Source of the DNA: Clostridiales bacterium UBA3259
GTDB taxonomy: Bacteria > Bacillota_A > Clostridia > Oscillospirales > Oscillospiraceae
NCBI GenBank assembly: GCA_002362625.1
Contig: DEUP01000008.1
Coordinates: 1-52,059 of the forward strand
Reading direction: 5' to 3'
DNA: 52,059 nucleotides
Numbering within the stretch: the first letter of the stretch is position 1; the number at the start of each line of letters is the position of its first letter. Shown here one piece after another: positions 40,209 to 48,836 of the stretch. A program made the translations under genes and the position numbers. The notes beneath the pieces were generated by a model. That model had not been told where the DNA came from. It saw only the letters and a list, made by a program, of their open reading frames with translations, and did no database searches.

Positions 40209-41996
40209 ATGGAACGCTATATTCCCACCGGAAACGAAATGATCTCCCTGCCCAAAATCAACGAATATACCGCCGGGATCGAGGATTTTACCTACCTTTC
40301 CATGCAGCATAAGGGTCTGATCGAGGTACGGGGCTCTGAGCAAGTCCCTTTGATCGCCCCCTTTGTTCAGATTGATGGCCATGGCATTCCCCTGACGGAC
40401 CTTCATTGGCACCGGGAACATTACTGGATTCCCACGTTGACCGCAAAAGCCGGGGACCGCGACTTCACTTTGACCATACTGACCCCTGTGGGGGAACGGG
40501 GCTTCGCGGTGAAGCTGACCCTTTCCGGCGGTGAAGCGCAAAGCCTTACCTGGGGCCTGCGGGGCTGCTGGGAAAGCAGCTGGAACTGCATCAACGAGGA
40601 TAAGCAATTAGAAGGCAGTGTTCACTGCTATGAAAGCGGCTGGAACTTCAGTCTGGTTTTTGATTTCCGCAGCGGCGCGCCTGTGTTCGCCTTTGCTCCC
40701 ATGTGCGACCGGGAAACCGTCTCCGCCTATACCCTCCAAAATAACGTTGTCTCCTACACCCTCTCCCGGCAGGATACCCTCACCGCCGGCGCCTCCCAGG
40801 AAATGGTCTTCTATTGGGGCCTTGGGTACGAGGAGGTAGCCGCCGCCACCAGCGCCAAGGAAATGCTCCGCCGGGGCTGGGACTGGGAGTACCGGCGCAC
40901 CGCCGCCTGGCTGGATCGGCGGGTCTGCGAGATGCCTACTCCCAGGCTCACCGAAATCTACAACACCAACCTGTTTTTCTGCATCTTCTATTCCACCGGC
41001 CTGACCCTGGACACGGAGGAGCTGGTCTGCGCCACCAGCCGGGGCACCCGGTATTATGTCAGCGCCGCCTATTGGGATCGGGACGTGCTGCTGTGGGCCT
41101 TCCCCGCCATTCTGGACGCCGACCCGGAGCTTGCCCGGCAGATTCTTTCCTATATTTTCGGACGGCAGCGCCGGAATCTGGGCATTCACTCCCGGTACAT
41201 TGACGGCACCGTGCTGGAGCCGGGCTTCGAGCTGGACGAGCTGATGGCCCCCGTTATCGCCCTCAGCGCCTATGTGGAGGCCACCCAGGATCGGGAGATT
41301 CTGGAAGAAAAGGATGTCCAGGCCGGTATCCGCCAGATTCTGAAAACCCTGGATACCATGCGCCATCCGGAGCTTCCCCTCTACGAAACCTTCCTTCAGC
41401 CCACCGACGACGAGATTGTCCATCCCTACCTGACCTACAATAACGTCCTGGTCTGGCGAAGCTTCCTTGCCCTGGCCCGGCTATGCCCTGACCGATATGC
41501 CCCTCTGGCGGACGCCGCCCGGGAGGTGAAGGACGCCATTTATCAGCACTGCGTCTTCACGGACGGGGAGGGCAAGCCCTATTTTGGCTGGTCGGTGGAC
41601 TTAAAGGGCGAGCATAACGTCTACGACGAGCCTCCCGGAAGCCTTCAGCTGCTCCCCTATTATGGCTTCTGCGGCTTTGATGATGAAATTTGGAAGAATA
41701 CGGTATCTATGATCCGCTCTCCCTCCTATGAATACAGCTTCGCGGGTTCTCCCATCGCGGAAATCGGATGCGCCCACGCCCCCTATCCCTGGATTCTCAG
41801 CCTGTGCAACAGCCTGCTGTGCGGCCACAAGGCGCAGGCCTTCCGGGAGCTGGAGATTCTGGAAATGGACAATGGTATTGCCTGCGAAAGCGTTGACCCG
41901 GTTCACGGAACCTGCGCCACCGGCGCCGCCTTCGCCACCTGTGCCGGATTTCTCTGCCACGCCATGAAAACCGCAAGCAACGGAGGTGCTTTATGA
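40209..41996 (+). CDS. six-hairpin (alpha/alpha)6 glycosidase of uncertain family
   Basis: A 595-residue intracellular protein. An N-terminal beta domain (about 1-215) is followed by an alpha/alpha barrel with RGTRYYVSAAYWDRDVLLWA near residue 285, LEPGFELDELMAPVIALSAY, and SLQLLPYYGFCG. This resembles the clan of GH15, GH63, GH37 and GH125 enzymes, where WDRD- or WLRD-type loops hold an acidic residue, but no family fits exactly. By context it trims alpha-glucosides together with GH65 and GH31. It overlaps the GH65 gene by four bases. Confidence 0.7.
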   Translation: MERYIPTGNEMISLPKINEYTAGIEDFTYLSMQHKGLIEVRGSEQVPLIAPFVQIDGHGIPLTDLHWHREHYWIPTLTAKAGDRDFTLTILTPVGERGFAVKLTLSGGEAQSLTWGLRGCWESSWNCINEDKQLEGSVHCYESGWNFSLVFDFRSGAPVFAFAPMCDRETVSAYTLQNNVVSYTLSRQDTLTAGASQEMVFYWGLGYEEVAAATSAKEMLRRGWDWEYRRTAAWLDRRVCEMPTPRLTEIYNTNLFFCIFYSTGLTLDTEELVCATSRGTRYYVSAAYWDRDVLLWAFPAILDADPELARQILSYIFGRQRRNLGIHSRYIDGTVLEPGFELDELMAPVIALSAYVEATQDREILEEKDVQAGIRQILKTLDTMRHPELPLYETFLQPTDDEIVHPYLTYNNVLVWRSFLALARLCPDRYAPLADAAREVKDAIYQHCVFTDGEGKPYFGWSVDLKGEHNVYDEPPGSLQLLPYYGFCGFDDEIWKNTVSMIRSPSYEYSFAGSPIAEIGCAHAPYPWILSLCNSLLCGHKAQAFRELEILEMDNGIACESVDPVHGTCATGAAFATCAGFLCHAMKTASNGGAL

Positions 41997-43987
41997 GAAA
42001 CGACTTGCAGCTCACCCCCTGGACCGTATCCTGCCAGGGGGAAGCCTGGGCGGATGACTTCTATGAGAGCATATTCTTCCTGGGCAACGGCCGCATGGGC
42101 GTCCGGGGCTACGTCTCTGCCGAGCCGGAAGCCCGGCCCATCCAGAAGGGCGTCTATCTTGCCGGAATTTTCGGGGAGATCAAGCCCGGCATCACCGACT
42201 TTGTAAACCTCCCCACGCCTGTTTGGGATCGCATCGAGATCGACGGAGCGGAGGCCGTTCTGGCATCCCCGATCCGCCGCCGGCTGGACATGAGGCAGGC
42301 CACTTTGACCATGAATTTTTGTCTGCGTTCCGGCGAAAAGGTCTTGAACGTGGAATACCAACGTTTCCTTCCCAAGGAGCAGCCCGCTCTGATTTTGCAG
42401 CGGCTGCGGCTGACCCCTGCTCAGCCCACGGAAATCCGTCTGACCAGCGGCATTTTCTCGGACAGCTGCAACAGCCCTATTCCCGACGACCAGACCAAAA
42501 GCAGCGTGGAGACCATCCAGCTTTCCCTTCCCCTTTCCACCGACGCGTCTCAGGAAGGAATCCGCTGTGAATACCGGATTTCAGGAACCGGCCTTGCCGT
42601 CTCTCAGGAGGTTCGCTTCCATTCTCTGGATTTTTCGTATACGCAAGCGGATGGTACCCTGTGCGCCTTCACCGCCTCCGCCGGGGCCGAGCAGACAATC
42701 ACCATGGACAAGGCTGCCTCCATTCTTACCTCCCGGGACCTTGATCCCCGGTTGGCTCCCATTCCGGCGGATTGGGACTACGATGTCCTTCTTGCCCGGC
42801 ACATTGCCGCCTGGGAAACCACCTGGGAAGCATGCGACATGGTGATTCCCACTTTGGACAGGGATATGCAGACCGGTCTCCGGTATTCCATGTTCCAGCT
42901 TCTGGGCAGCTGCAATGCCAAGGACCCCACCGTCAGCATTGGCGCCCGGGGGCTGAGCCATGGCCGCTACAAGGGCTGCTACTTCTGGGACACCGACCTG
43001 TTCATGCTGCCCTTCTTCCTGAAAAACGACCTGGAAGCCGCCCGGAATCTCTGTGAATATCGGGTGCGCTCCCTTCCCGCCGCCAAGGCCCACTCCCAGT
43101 CCATGAACACCGCCGGCGCCCGCTACCCCTGGATGGCCGCCCTGGACGGCACCGAGCAGTGCGAGACCTGGGACATCGGATGCAGCGAGCTTCATATTAC
43201 CGCGGATGTGGCCTACGCTCTGGACGCCTACTGCAAGGCTTCCGGTGACGAAGGCTTTTATCTGGATCACGCCGCGGAGGTATATGTGGAAACCGCCCGG
43301 TTCTGGGTCAGCCGCTACACCTACCGGCCGAAAACCGGGAAAGCGGATCTGCTGTTTTGCAAAGGCCCGGACGAATACTGCGGCATCACCAGCAACAATC
43401 TCTTTACCAATGTGATGGTGCAGCACAACCTGTCTCTGGCCATTCAGGCGGCTGTGGATCTGAAGGAAAAACGGCCCGAACGCTATCACCAGCTTGGAAT
43501 CACTCCGGAAGAAACCCGCCGCATGACCTGTCTTCGGGACGCCATCCAGTGGCCCCGGGATCCCGTTACCGGCCGTCTCCGCCAGGACGATACCTTCCAC
43601 CTGCTGGAGGACGTGGACATCTCCCAGCTGAAGCCCGACGCGGGCGCCAGCTACCACCATGTGTGCTTTGACCGGCTTCAGCGCTACAAGGTCATCAAGC
43701 AGGCGGATACCCTGCTGATTATGACCCGTTTGCCGGAACGGTTTACGCAAAAGCAGAAGGCGGAGGCCTGGGAGGACTTTGAGCCTCTGTGCCTCCACGA
43801 CTCCACCCTTTCCTTTGCCAGCCATGCCCTGTTTGCCCTGGAAAATGGCTTCAACGAAAAGGGGTATGAATATCTTCGCAAGGCCCTTTTACTGGATCTG
43901 CGGGATATCATGGGCAACACCGGTCACGAGGGTCTGCACCTCGCCTGTATGGGCGAAGCCTGGCAGGCCGCCGCAGTTCTGAAATAA
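41993..43987 (+). CDS. glycoside hydrolase family 65 protein (disaccharide phosphorylase-like), short
   Basis: A 664-residue GH65 protein. The N-terminal beta domain (about 1-265) includes ESIFFLGNGRMGVRGY. The catalytic barrel has KGCYFWDTDLFMLPF and the likely catalytic acid E461 in GPDEYCGITSNN. GH65 phosphorylases split alpha-linked disaccharides (maltose, kojibiose, trehalose, nigerose) with phosphate to give a beta-sugar 1-phosphate. Typical members have 750-780 residues; this one stops at HLACMGEAWQAAAVLK and lacks the C-terminal beta domain. Linkage and whether it phosphorolyses or hydrolyses are open. Coupled to the six-hairpin gene (ATGA). Confidence 0.85.
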   Translation: MRNDLQLTPWTVSCQGEAWADDFYESIFFLGNGRMGVRGYVSAEPEARPIQKGVYLAGIFGEIKPGITDFVNLPTPVWDRIEIDGAEAVLASPIRRRLDMRQATLTMNFCLRSGEKVLNVEYQRFLPKEQPALILQRLRLTPAQPTEIRLTSGIFSDSCNSPIPDDQTKSSVETIQLSLPLSTDASQEGIRCEYRISGTGLAVSQEVRFHSLDFSYTQADGTLCAFTASAGAEQTITMDKAASILTSRDLDPRLAPIPADWDYDVLLARHIAAWETTWEACDMVIPTLDRDMQTGLRYSMFQLLGSCNAKDPTVSIGARGLSHGRYKGCYFWDTDLFMLPFFLKNDLEAARNLCEYRVRSLPAAKAHSQSMNTAGARYPWMAALDGTEQCETWDIGCSELHITADVAYALDAYCKASGDEGFYLDHAAEVYVETARFWVSRYTYRPKTGKADLLFCKGPDEYCGITSNNLFTNVMVQHNLSLAIQAAVDLKEKRPERYHQLGITPEETRRMTCLRDAIQWPRDPVTGRLRQDDTFHLLEDVDISQLKPDAGASYHHVCFDRLQRYKVIKQADTLLIMTRLPERFTQKQKAEAWEDFEPLCLHDSTLSFASHALFALENGFNEKGYEYLRKALLLDLRDIMGNTGHEGLHLACMGEAWQAAAVLK

Positions 43988-44043
43988 GCCTTATCCCCTG
44001 TTCGTGCTGGCCAAGGATGATTGACAGCTGGGCAGGATATTTG

Positions 44044-44094
44044 GGGAAGCCCTGATGCAATCGTCTGCTCTTGCCGATTGCATCAGGGCTTCCC
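44044..44094. repeat. palindromic intergenic repeat, copy 1
   Basis: GGGAAGCCCTGATGCAATCG (44044-44063) and its exact inverse (44075-44094) surround an 11-base loop, TCTGCTCTTGC. The ATCGTCTG..CTCTTGCCGAT core is shared with the copy at 46902. It may also act as a terminator for the GH65 gene. Confidence 0.75.
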
Positions 44095-44166
44095 TTGCAA
44101 TTCTGTTTTCCCACTGTGATGAATCCCGCGCCGCCCTCGCTATGCTTTAAGATTTGTTTAATGATC

Positions 44167-44195
44167 TTGTATTCCGGCGGGAAATAGACTATACT
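44167..44195 (+). promoter_or_regulatory. promoter of the envelope protein pair
   Basis: TTGTAT (44167-44172), 17 bases and TATACT (44190-44195), 46 bases before the ATG at 44242. Confidence 0.62.
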
Positions 44196-44241
44196 CAACG
44201 TAACATTATGTCGAAGCAGGAAGACATCGAAAGGAAATACC

Positions 44242-45615
44242 ATGAAAGAACGAAGTGTAAATGAAGGGAAGCCAGTCTCTTCCCGCCGCCCGCCCCAGAA
44301 GAGAAGGCCCCGTTCCTTTAAGAAGCCCTACCTGACGATTCTTGCTGTGCTGATGGTTTTCTCCCTCTGCACGCTGATCTATGTACACAGCGCCCTGAAG
44401 GACTACGAAGCCTCCCAGCCGGAAAATATCCTTGCCGCCCGGATTGAACAGCTGCGCGATTCAAAATCCGGCAGCGGGGCTGAGGATATCCTGTCCCTAG
44501 ATCAAATGCGCAGCGATTGGAATGCCTCCGATGGGGAAATTGCCCAATTCAAGGAGGACTTCCTTGCCAGCAGCGTAACCTTCCAGGAGGATCACAGCGC
44601 GGTGGACGCCGCAAAGAAGACCTTCGACGTGCTGAGCAACGGCTGCAAGGTGGGCACCGCGACACTGAACCATGAGGGTCAGGAGACCCGTCTGCTGATC
44701 TTCCCCCTGGATCGGTGGAGCGTGGAACAGATCGAGGTCACCGGCTATGAATTTCAGTTTACCGCCCCCGCCTCTGTGATCGTCAGAAATAACGGTGAGG
44801 TGCTGCAGGGTGCCATTACCGACGGAATGGCCAGCTATGATGTCCACAGCCTGACCCCTCTGAATGTGGAGATTTGCGACATTCTGGGAAACTCTGTTCC
44901 ATATGACCAGGGCAATCCTCCCACTTTTACGGATTATAAGGTCACCATTCCCGTGAGCTACACCATTCGCGCTTTGGAGACCGTCCCCGTAGAGGCTGCC
45001 TCCCTGGAACCCATCGAGGCGCTGAAATACGTAAAGGAATACTGCCCGGACGTGCCGGATACCGCCACCTATGTTCTGCGCCTTCTCACCGACGACCCGG
45101 ACTTTACAATCCTGGACAGCAGCGGCAATGAAGTGGATTTCACCATAGAGGACAGGCAGGTCACCATCGCCGGAGAGTTCGTGGGACAGGATTCTCTGCC
45201 CCTCTCTGTGGATTTTGACCCGCTGGAAGTGGCAAAGCTGTGGAGCCTGTTCATGACTCAGGATCTCACCGGCTCCAACAACGGCTATGGCCAGCTCTCC
45301 CCCTATCTGATCAAAGGCTCTTACCTGCAGGACGTGGCGTATCAATGGGCCACCGGCATCGACATCACCTTCACCAGCTCCCATACCCTGAAGGATCCGC
45401 CCTTCCAGGTGGAAGAAGTGTCCAATTATGTGGTTTACTCGGAAAACTGCTTCTCCTGTGATATCCGCCTGGAAAAGAAGCTGGTGCTGACCCGAACCGG
45501 AGAAGAAGTGGACGATGTGATCAACTCCACATTCTATTTTGTAAAATACGACAGTACCGATAACGGCAAGGACGACCCCCAATGGGCCCTTGTGGATTAC
45601 CGGGAAATTCAGTAA
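44242..45615 (+). CDS. membrane-anchored extracellular protein of unknown function
   Basis: A 457-residue protein. A basic, Pro-rich cytoplasmic tail (residues 1-29) precedes one membrane segment (YLTILAVLMVFSLCTLIYVHSAL, about 30-52). The rest is extracytoplasmic: a helical part to about 120, then beta-rich repeats with VTIPVSYTIRALE and FTSSHTLKDPPFQVEEV. I know no family for it. The gene after it has the same topology and encodes a phosphodiester glycosidase, so both may work on the cell wall or exopolymers. The ATG at 44242 follows GAAAGGAAATACC. Confidence 0.7.
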   Translation: MKERSVNEGKPVSSRRPPQKRRPRSFKKPYLTILAVLMVFSLCTLIYVHSALKDYEASQPENILAARIEQLRDSKSGSGAEDILSLDQMRSDWNASDGEIAQFKEDFLASSVTFQEDHSAVDAAKKTFDVLSNGCKVGTATLNHEGQETRLLIFPLDRWSVEQIEVTGYEFQFTAPASVIVRNNGEVLQGAITDGMASYDVHSLTPLNVEICDILGNSVPYDQGNPPTFTDYKVTIPVSYTIRALETVPVEAASLEPIEALKYVKEYCPDVPDTATYVLRLLTDDPDFTILDSSGNEVDFTIEDRQVTIAGEFVGQDSLPLSVDFDPLEVAKLWSLFMTQDLTGSNNGYGQLSPYLIKGSYLQDVAYQWATGIDITFTSSHTLKDPPFQVEEVSNYVVYSENCFSCDIRLEKKLVLTRTGEEVDDVINSTFYFVKYDSTDNGKDDPQWALVDYREIQ

Positions 45616-45626
45616 AGAGGTACCCT

Positions 45627-46817
45627 ATGAAAGGATATTTTGAAACGCCCCGGCAAAGGCACCGGGAGCCGGTGCAGCGCTCACCCGCGCCCAAGTCCGG
45701 TCCGTCCCGCCCCGCGCAGCCCTCTCGTCAGCCCGCGCCCCAGCCGCTCAGCCGTCCCAAATACCGCAAGCCCACTATGGGCGAACACCTGCTGCGCGCT
45801 CTTGCCGTATTGCTCACCGTGGTGGCCGTCCTCGTCTTCACTCTGTTCATGTCCATGAAAATGATCTGCGGCTCCACGTCTCCCAGCGCCAAGCGCACCT
45901 TCGTCACCACCATGCTGGAAACCGGGCAGCTGAAATTTCTGGTCTCCTGGTTCGTCCCCTCTGATGAGGTTCAGAAAATCGTGGACGCCAACTCCATGGT
46001 GAAGCTTGACGATGCCGTGGACGCGGATCTGATTACCTTCGAGCCCCTTGGGGATACCGAACAGGATGCCGACGCAAAGGATCTGGAGGTTATCGAGCTG
46101 TCCGGCAGAACCTATACCGCCAAGCTGATTAAGGTTCGCGACCCCTCCCGGATCAGCCTGGCAACCATCTATCCCTGGCGGGATACCGGCGTTACCCTGG
46201 AGGAACTGGCACAGCAGAGCGGCGCCATTGCCGCCATCAACGGCGGCATCTACGACTCCACCAACAACACCGGCGGCCACCCCTATGGTGTCATTGTGTC
46301 TGGCAGCGAGATTCAGTACAACCAACCAAACGAATATCCAGGCCTGGTGCTTGTGGGATTTGACAATGACAATATTCTTCAGATCATTGATATAAACGGC
46401 ATGACCCCTGACCAGCTGGAAGCCCTGGTGCAGGAGAAAGGCATCCGGGACGCGGTCACCTTCCAGGAGGAGAGCAGCGACGCCAACAACCATTTTGTCC
46501 AGCTGATTATCAACGGCAATCCCCGGGGCATGAACGGCGCAGGCAGCGGCCTGAATCCCCGTACCGCCATTGGTCAATGCGCGGATGGTTCCGTTCTCCT
46601 GCTGGTCACGGACGGCCGGGGCAAAAACGGTCACCTGGGTGCCTCCGCCGCCGACCTGATCGAGATTATGACCCAGTACGGCGCGGTGAACGCCGCCAAC
46701 CTGGACGGCGGCAGCTCCACCTGTATGTACTACAACGGAGAATATCTGATGACCTCCGTCACCTTCTACTATTCCAACAGCTCCTGGAAGCTCCCCGCTG
46801 GTTTTATCGTAAAGTAA
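45627..46817 (+). CDS. membrane-anchored phosphodiester glycosidase (NAGPA domain)
   Basis: A 396-residue protein. A Pro/Arg/Ser-rich cytoplasmic tail of about 55 residues is followed by one membrane segment (ALAVLLTVVAVLVFTLFMSM, about 58-77). The extracellular domain from about 170 is NAGPA-like (PF09992): IAAINGGIYDSTNN, RTAIGQCADGSVLLLVTDGR and NAANLDGGSSTCMYYNG. The family removes sugars from phosphodiester-linked glycans, in bacteria perhaps teichoic acids or capsular polymers. The ATG at 45627 follows AAAGAGG, 11 bases after the upstream stop. Confidence 0.85.
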   Translation: MKGYFETPRQRHREPVQRSPAPKSGPSRPAQPSRQPAPQPLSRPKYRKPTMGEHLLRALAVLLTVVAVLVFTLFMSMKMICGSTSPSAKRTFVTTMLETGQLKFLVSWFVPSDEVQKIVDANSMVKLDDAVDADLITFEPLGDTEQDADAKDLEVIELSGRTYTAKLIKVRDPSRISLATIYPWRDTGVTLEELAQQSGAIAAINGGIYDSTNNTGGHPYGVIVSGSEIQYNQPNEYPGLVLVGFDNDNILQIIDINGMTPDQLEALVQEKGIRDAVTFQEESSDANNHFVQLIINGNPRGMNGAGSGLNPRTAIGQCADGSVLLLVTDGRGKNGHLGASAADLIEIMTQYGAVNAANLDGGSSTCMYYNGEYLMTSVTFYYSNSSWKLPAGFIVK

Positions 46818-46847
46818 GTCATCGGCCTTGCGCCACTGACGCAAATA

Positions 46848-46898
46848 AATACCCATGCGCGGCAATGCTTTGCACAGCGCATGGGTATTTTGCTTTCC
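46848..46898 (+). terminator. terminator after phosphodiester glycosidase gene
   Basis: AATACCCATGCGC (46848-46860) and GCGCATGGGTATT (46877-46889) pair perfectly; TTGCTTTCCTT follows. Confidence 0.85.
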
Positions 46899-46901
46899 TT
46901 A

Positions 46902-46979
46902 GGAACCTCTGAATAAATCGTCTGCGGCTGAGCGGCGGATCTTTTGCCATCAGCTCTTGCCGATTTCATCAGAGTTTCC
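46902..46979. repeat. palindromic intergenic repeat, copy 2
   Basis: Ends GGAACCTCTGAATAAATCG (46902-46920) and CGATTTCATCAGAGTTTCC (46961-46979) are inverted copies at 16 of 19 positions. The centre includes TCTGCGGCTG and GCTCTTGC. It lies directly after the MerR gene stop on the other strand. Confidence 0.75.
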
Positions 46980-46980
46980 T

Positions 46981-47709
46981 TTACTTCCCGCAGCAGGCCC
47001 GAATGGCCTCCCGGGCGAAGGCTCCGGTGCCCTTGCCGCCGGCCGCGTCAATGTTTTCCGTCAGGCTGCCGCCTCCGGCGTACAGATCCCCCAGACCCAG
47101 AAGAAGCTGATTGGTACAGTTGTAGAAATTCTCCGTAAAGAAGTCCTGCAGCCGTTTGACCCAGGCCTGAACCTCCTGATGGTCGGGGGAAAGGTGCTTC
47201 ATCTGACCAAGTTGCGTAAACATGGCCATAGTCTGCCTGCCTAAATCCGCTTGCTGCTCTTTTGTGCGGCCTTTGGCCTTTTCCTGGGACTCCCGGTAGG
47301 CATCCGTCTTTCCGTATAAGGTCTCTGCCTGGGCGCTGTAGTCGTCCAGCTCCCCGATTTTAAAGTTATCAAATTCCAAATATCTCACTCCAATCATTTT
47401 TAGTCCCACCGCAAGATGGATCAGATTTTGCAGGTGGGTTTTCTTTTGCTCCAAAAGGGCAATCTGCCGCTCCAGAACCCGGTTCCGGTCATAGTCGTCA
47501 GATTCCAGGATATTCCCGATCTCCTTTAAGGGAAACCCCAGTTCCCGGTAAATCAGGATCAGGTACAGCCGTTCCAGAGCCTGGTCATCGTAGAGCCGAT
47601 AGCCCCCTTCTGTCAAGGCGGTGGGCTTTAATAGCCCCAAGTTGTCATAGTACCGCAGGGTCCGGACGCTGATCCCAGTGAGGGCGGCGATTTGTGTTAC
47701 TGTTTTCGT
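46981..47709 (-). CDS. MerR-family regulator, TipA-like, with apparent ACG start
   Basis: The frame encodes a MerR winged-helix domain (TKTVTQIAALTGISVRTLRYY, then DNLGLLKP and GGYRLYDDQALERLYLILIYRELG), a coiled helix (about residues 75-110) and a TipAS-like drug-sensing domain to residue 242. No ATG, GTG or TTG lies before the HTH. The codon seven bases after GGAGG is ACG (47709-47707), followed by AAAACAGTA, where an ATG would give the classical MKTV start. Either ACG is used weakly, or a T-to-C change or sequence error destroyed the start. A MerR-type promoter is intact upstream at 47733-47763. Confidence 0.8.
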   Translation of the reverse strand, partial: TKTVTQIAALTGISVRTLRYYDNLGLLKPTALTEGGYRLYDDQALERLYLILIYRELGFPLKEIGNILESDDYDRNRVLERQIALLEQKKTHLQNLIHLAVGLKMIGVRYLEFDNFKIGELDDYSAQAETLYGKTDAYRESQEKAKGRTKEQQADLGRQTMAMFTQLGQMKHLSPDHQEVQAWVKRLQDFFTENFYNCTNQLLLGLGDLYAGGGSLTENIDAAGGKGTGAFAREAIRACCGK

Positions 47710-47732
47710 GATAATTCCTCCTTTCGGGAATC

Positions 47733-47763
47733 ATCATACAGCATGACGTAAGGAGAGAGTCAA
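47733..47763 (-). promoter_or_regulatory. MerR-type promoter with 19-bp spacer
   Basis: On the - strand TTGACT (47763-47758), a 19-base spacer and TATGAT (47738-47733). Spacers of 19 bases are the hallmark of promoters remodelled by MerR-family activators, so this gene probably regulates itself. Confidence 0.72.
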
Positions 47764-47782
47764 TAGGGAATTTGAAAAAATT

Positions 47783-48820
47783 TTACCCGAGGCAGCTTCC
47801 GCAGGGGCTGTAGCCCGCGTCGATGGCGTCCTGATAGCTGTCAAAGATCACCTGGTTCTTTTCCGTAGGCAGATTGGCGCAGCCGGGACTGTGGAATCTC
47901 CTGGAATTTTTGTTGCCAATAAAGCGGGTATCTGCCGGTTCCACATCCTCCGGCTGGGCGTTCTGGTTCTCCCAGGTGAAGCGGAGGGTGGTTCCGTCGC
48001 TGGACGCGATGACATGGCCCAGTTTGTCGGTGCGCAGGACGATGACCCCCGCCTGCTTCAGCCGGGACAGGGGTTCCTCATGGGGGTGGCCATAGTCGTT
48101 TCCCTCTCCCACGGAGATTACGCCGTAGGTGGGATTTACTTCATTCAGAAAACGGTAGCCGGTGGAGGTGTTGGAGCCATGGTGTCCCACCTTGAGGACA
48201 TCGCAGTTCCAGTCCATCCGCCCCTCCCAATAATCCAGCATATCCGTCTCCGCCTGGGTCTCCATGTCCCCAGTGAAAAGAAAGGCGGTTTCTCCATACT
48301 CCACCTTCAGAACGATGGAGGTATTGTTGGTGTCGGGATAGGATTTCACCGGTCCCAGAACCGTCAGGGTCGCTTCCCCCAGGGTCAGAACGTCCCCCGG
48401 AGCGGGAATGGTCACGGACAGTCCTTGCTGATCCGTATAATGCAGAAAGCTGTCAAATATCTTGGAAGCGTAGGTGTTGGTAGGCGCATACACGGCCTGG
48501 GCAGGATACACCGCCAGCACCGAGGGCAGGCCGCCCACATGATCCTCGTGGGCGTGGGTGCAGACCACCGCCGTAAGCTGCTCCACCCCCTGCTGTTCCA
48601 GATAGGATACCACCAGCTGACTGTCCCCCCGGTTGCCGCCGTCAATGAGCATATATTCCCCATCGCAGGAAAGCAGCGCGCAGTCCGCCTGCCCCACATC
48701 AATATAGTGGACGGTCAACCCATCCCCGGAAACACTTTCCTGGGGCGTGGATATTTCAATGACGCATCCGCTGAGCAGTAAGGAAAGGGCCAGCAGCAGC
48801 CCAAGTAAGCGTTTCTTCAT
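47783..48820 (-). CDS. metallo-beta-lactamase-fold lipoprotein (ComEC/Rec2-like hydrolase)
   Basis: A 345-residue lipoprotein: signal peptide with lipobox LSGC (Cys 19). The MBL domain shows VHYIDVGQADCALL, LIDGGNRGD, the metal motif THAHEDHVGG (H89, H91, D93, H94), FLFTGDME and LKVGHHGSNTSTG. This is the ComEC C-terminal-type hydrolase. After about residue 295 a small separate module follows, FIGNKNSRRFHSPGCANLP to YSPCGSCLG, which resembles the Ada-like zinc-binding tail of secreted nucleases. Probably an extracellular nuclease or phosphodiesterase. The ATG at 48820 follows AGGAGAATGAT. Confidence 0.85.
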   Translation of the reverse strand: MKKRLLGLLLALSLLLSGCVIEISTPQESVSGDGLTVHYIDVGQADCALLSCDGEYMLIDGGNRGDSQLVVSYLEQQGVEQLTAVVCTHAHEDHVGGLPSVLAVYPAQAVYAPTNTYASKIFDSFLHYTDQQGLSVTIPAPGDVLTLGEATLTVLGPVKSYPDTNNTSIVLKVEYGETAFLFTGDMETQAETDMLDYWEGRMDWNCDVLKVGHHGSNTSTGYRFLNEVNPTYGVISVGEGNDYGHPHEEPLSRLKQAGVIVLRTDKLGHVIASSDGTTLRFTWENQNAQPEDVEPADTRFIGNKNSRRFHSPGCANLPTEKNQVIFDSYQDAIDAGYSPCGSCLG

Positions 48821-48836
48821 ATCATTCTCCTAGGGC

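Noticed and set aside
44044..44094. Perfect 20-bp hairpin considered as a CRISPR repeat or tRNA-like structure
   Set aside because: There are no regularly spaced copies or cloverleaf pattern. The related copies are scattered and fit a REP-like family.
45681..46865. Leftward open frame of 394 codons opposite the phosphodiester glycosidase
   Set aside because: It extends through the terminator at 46848 and has no domain pattern.
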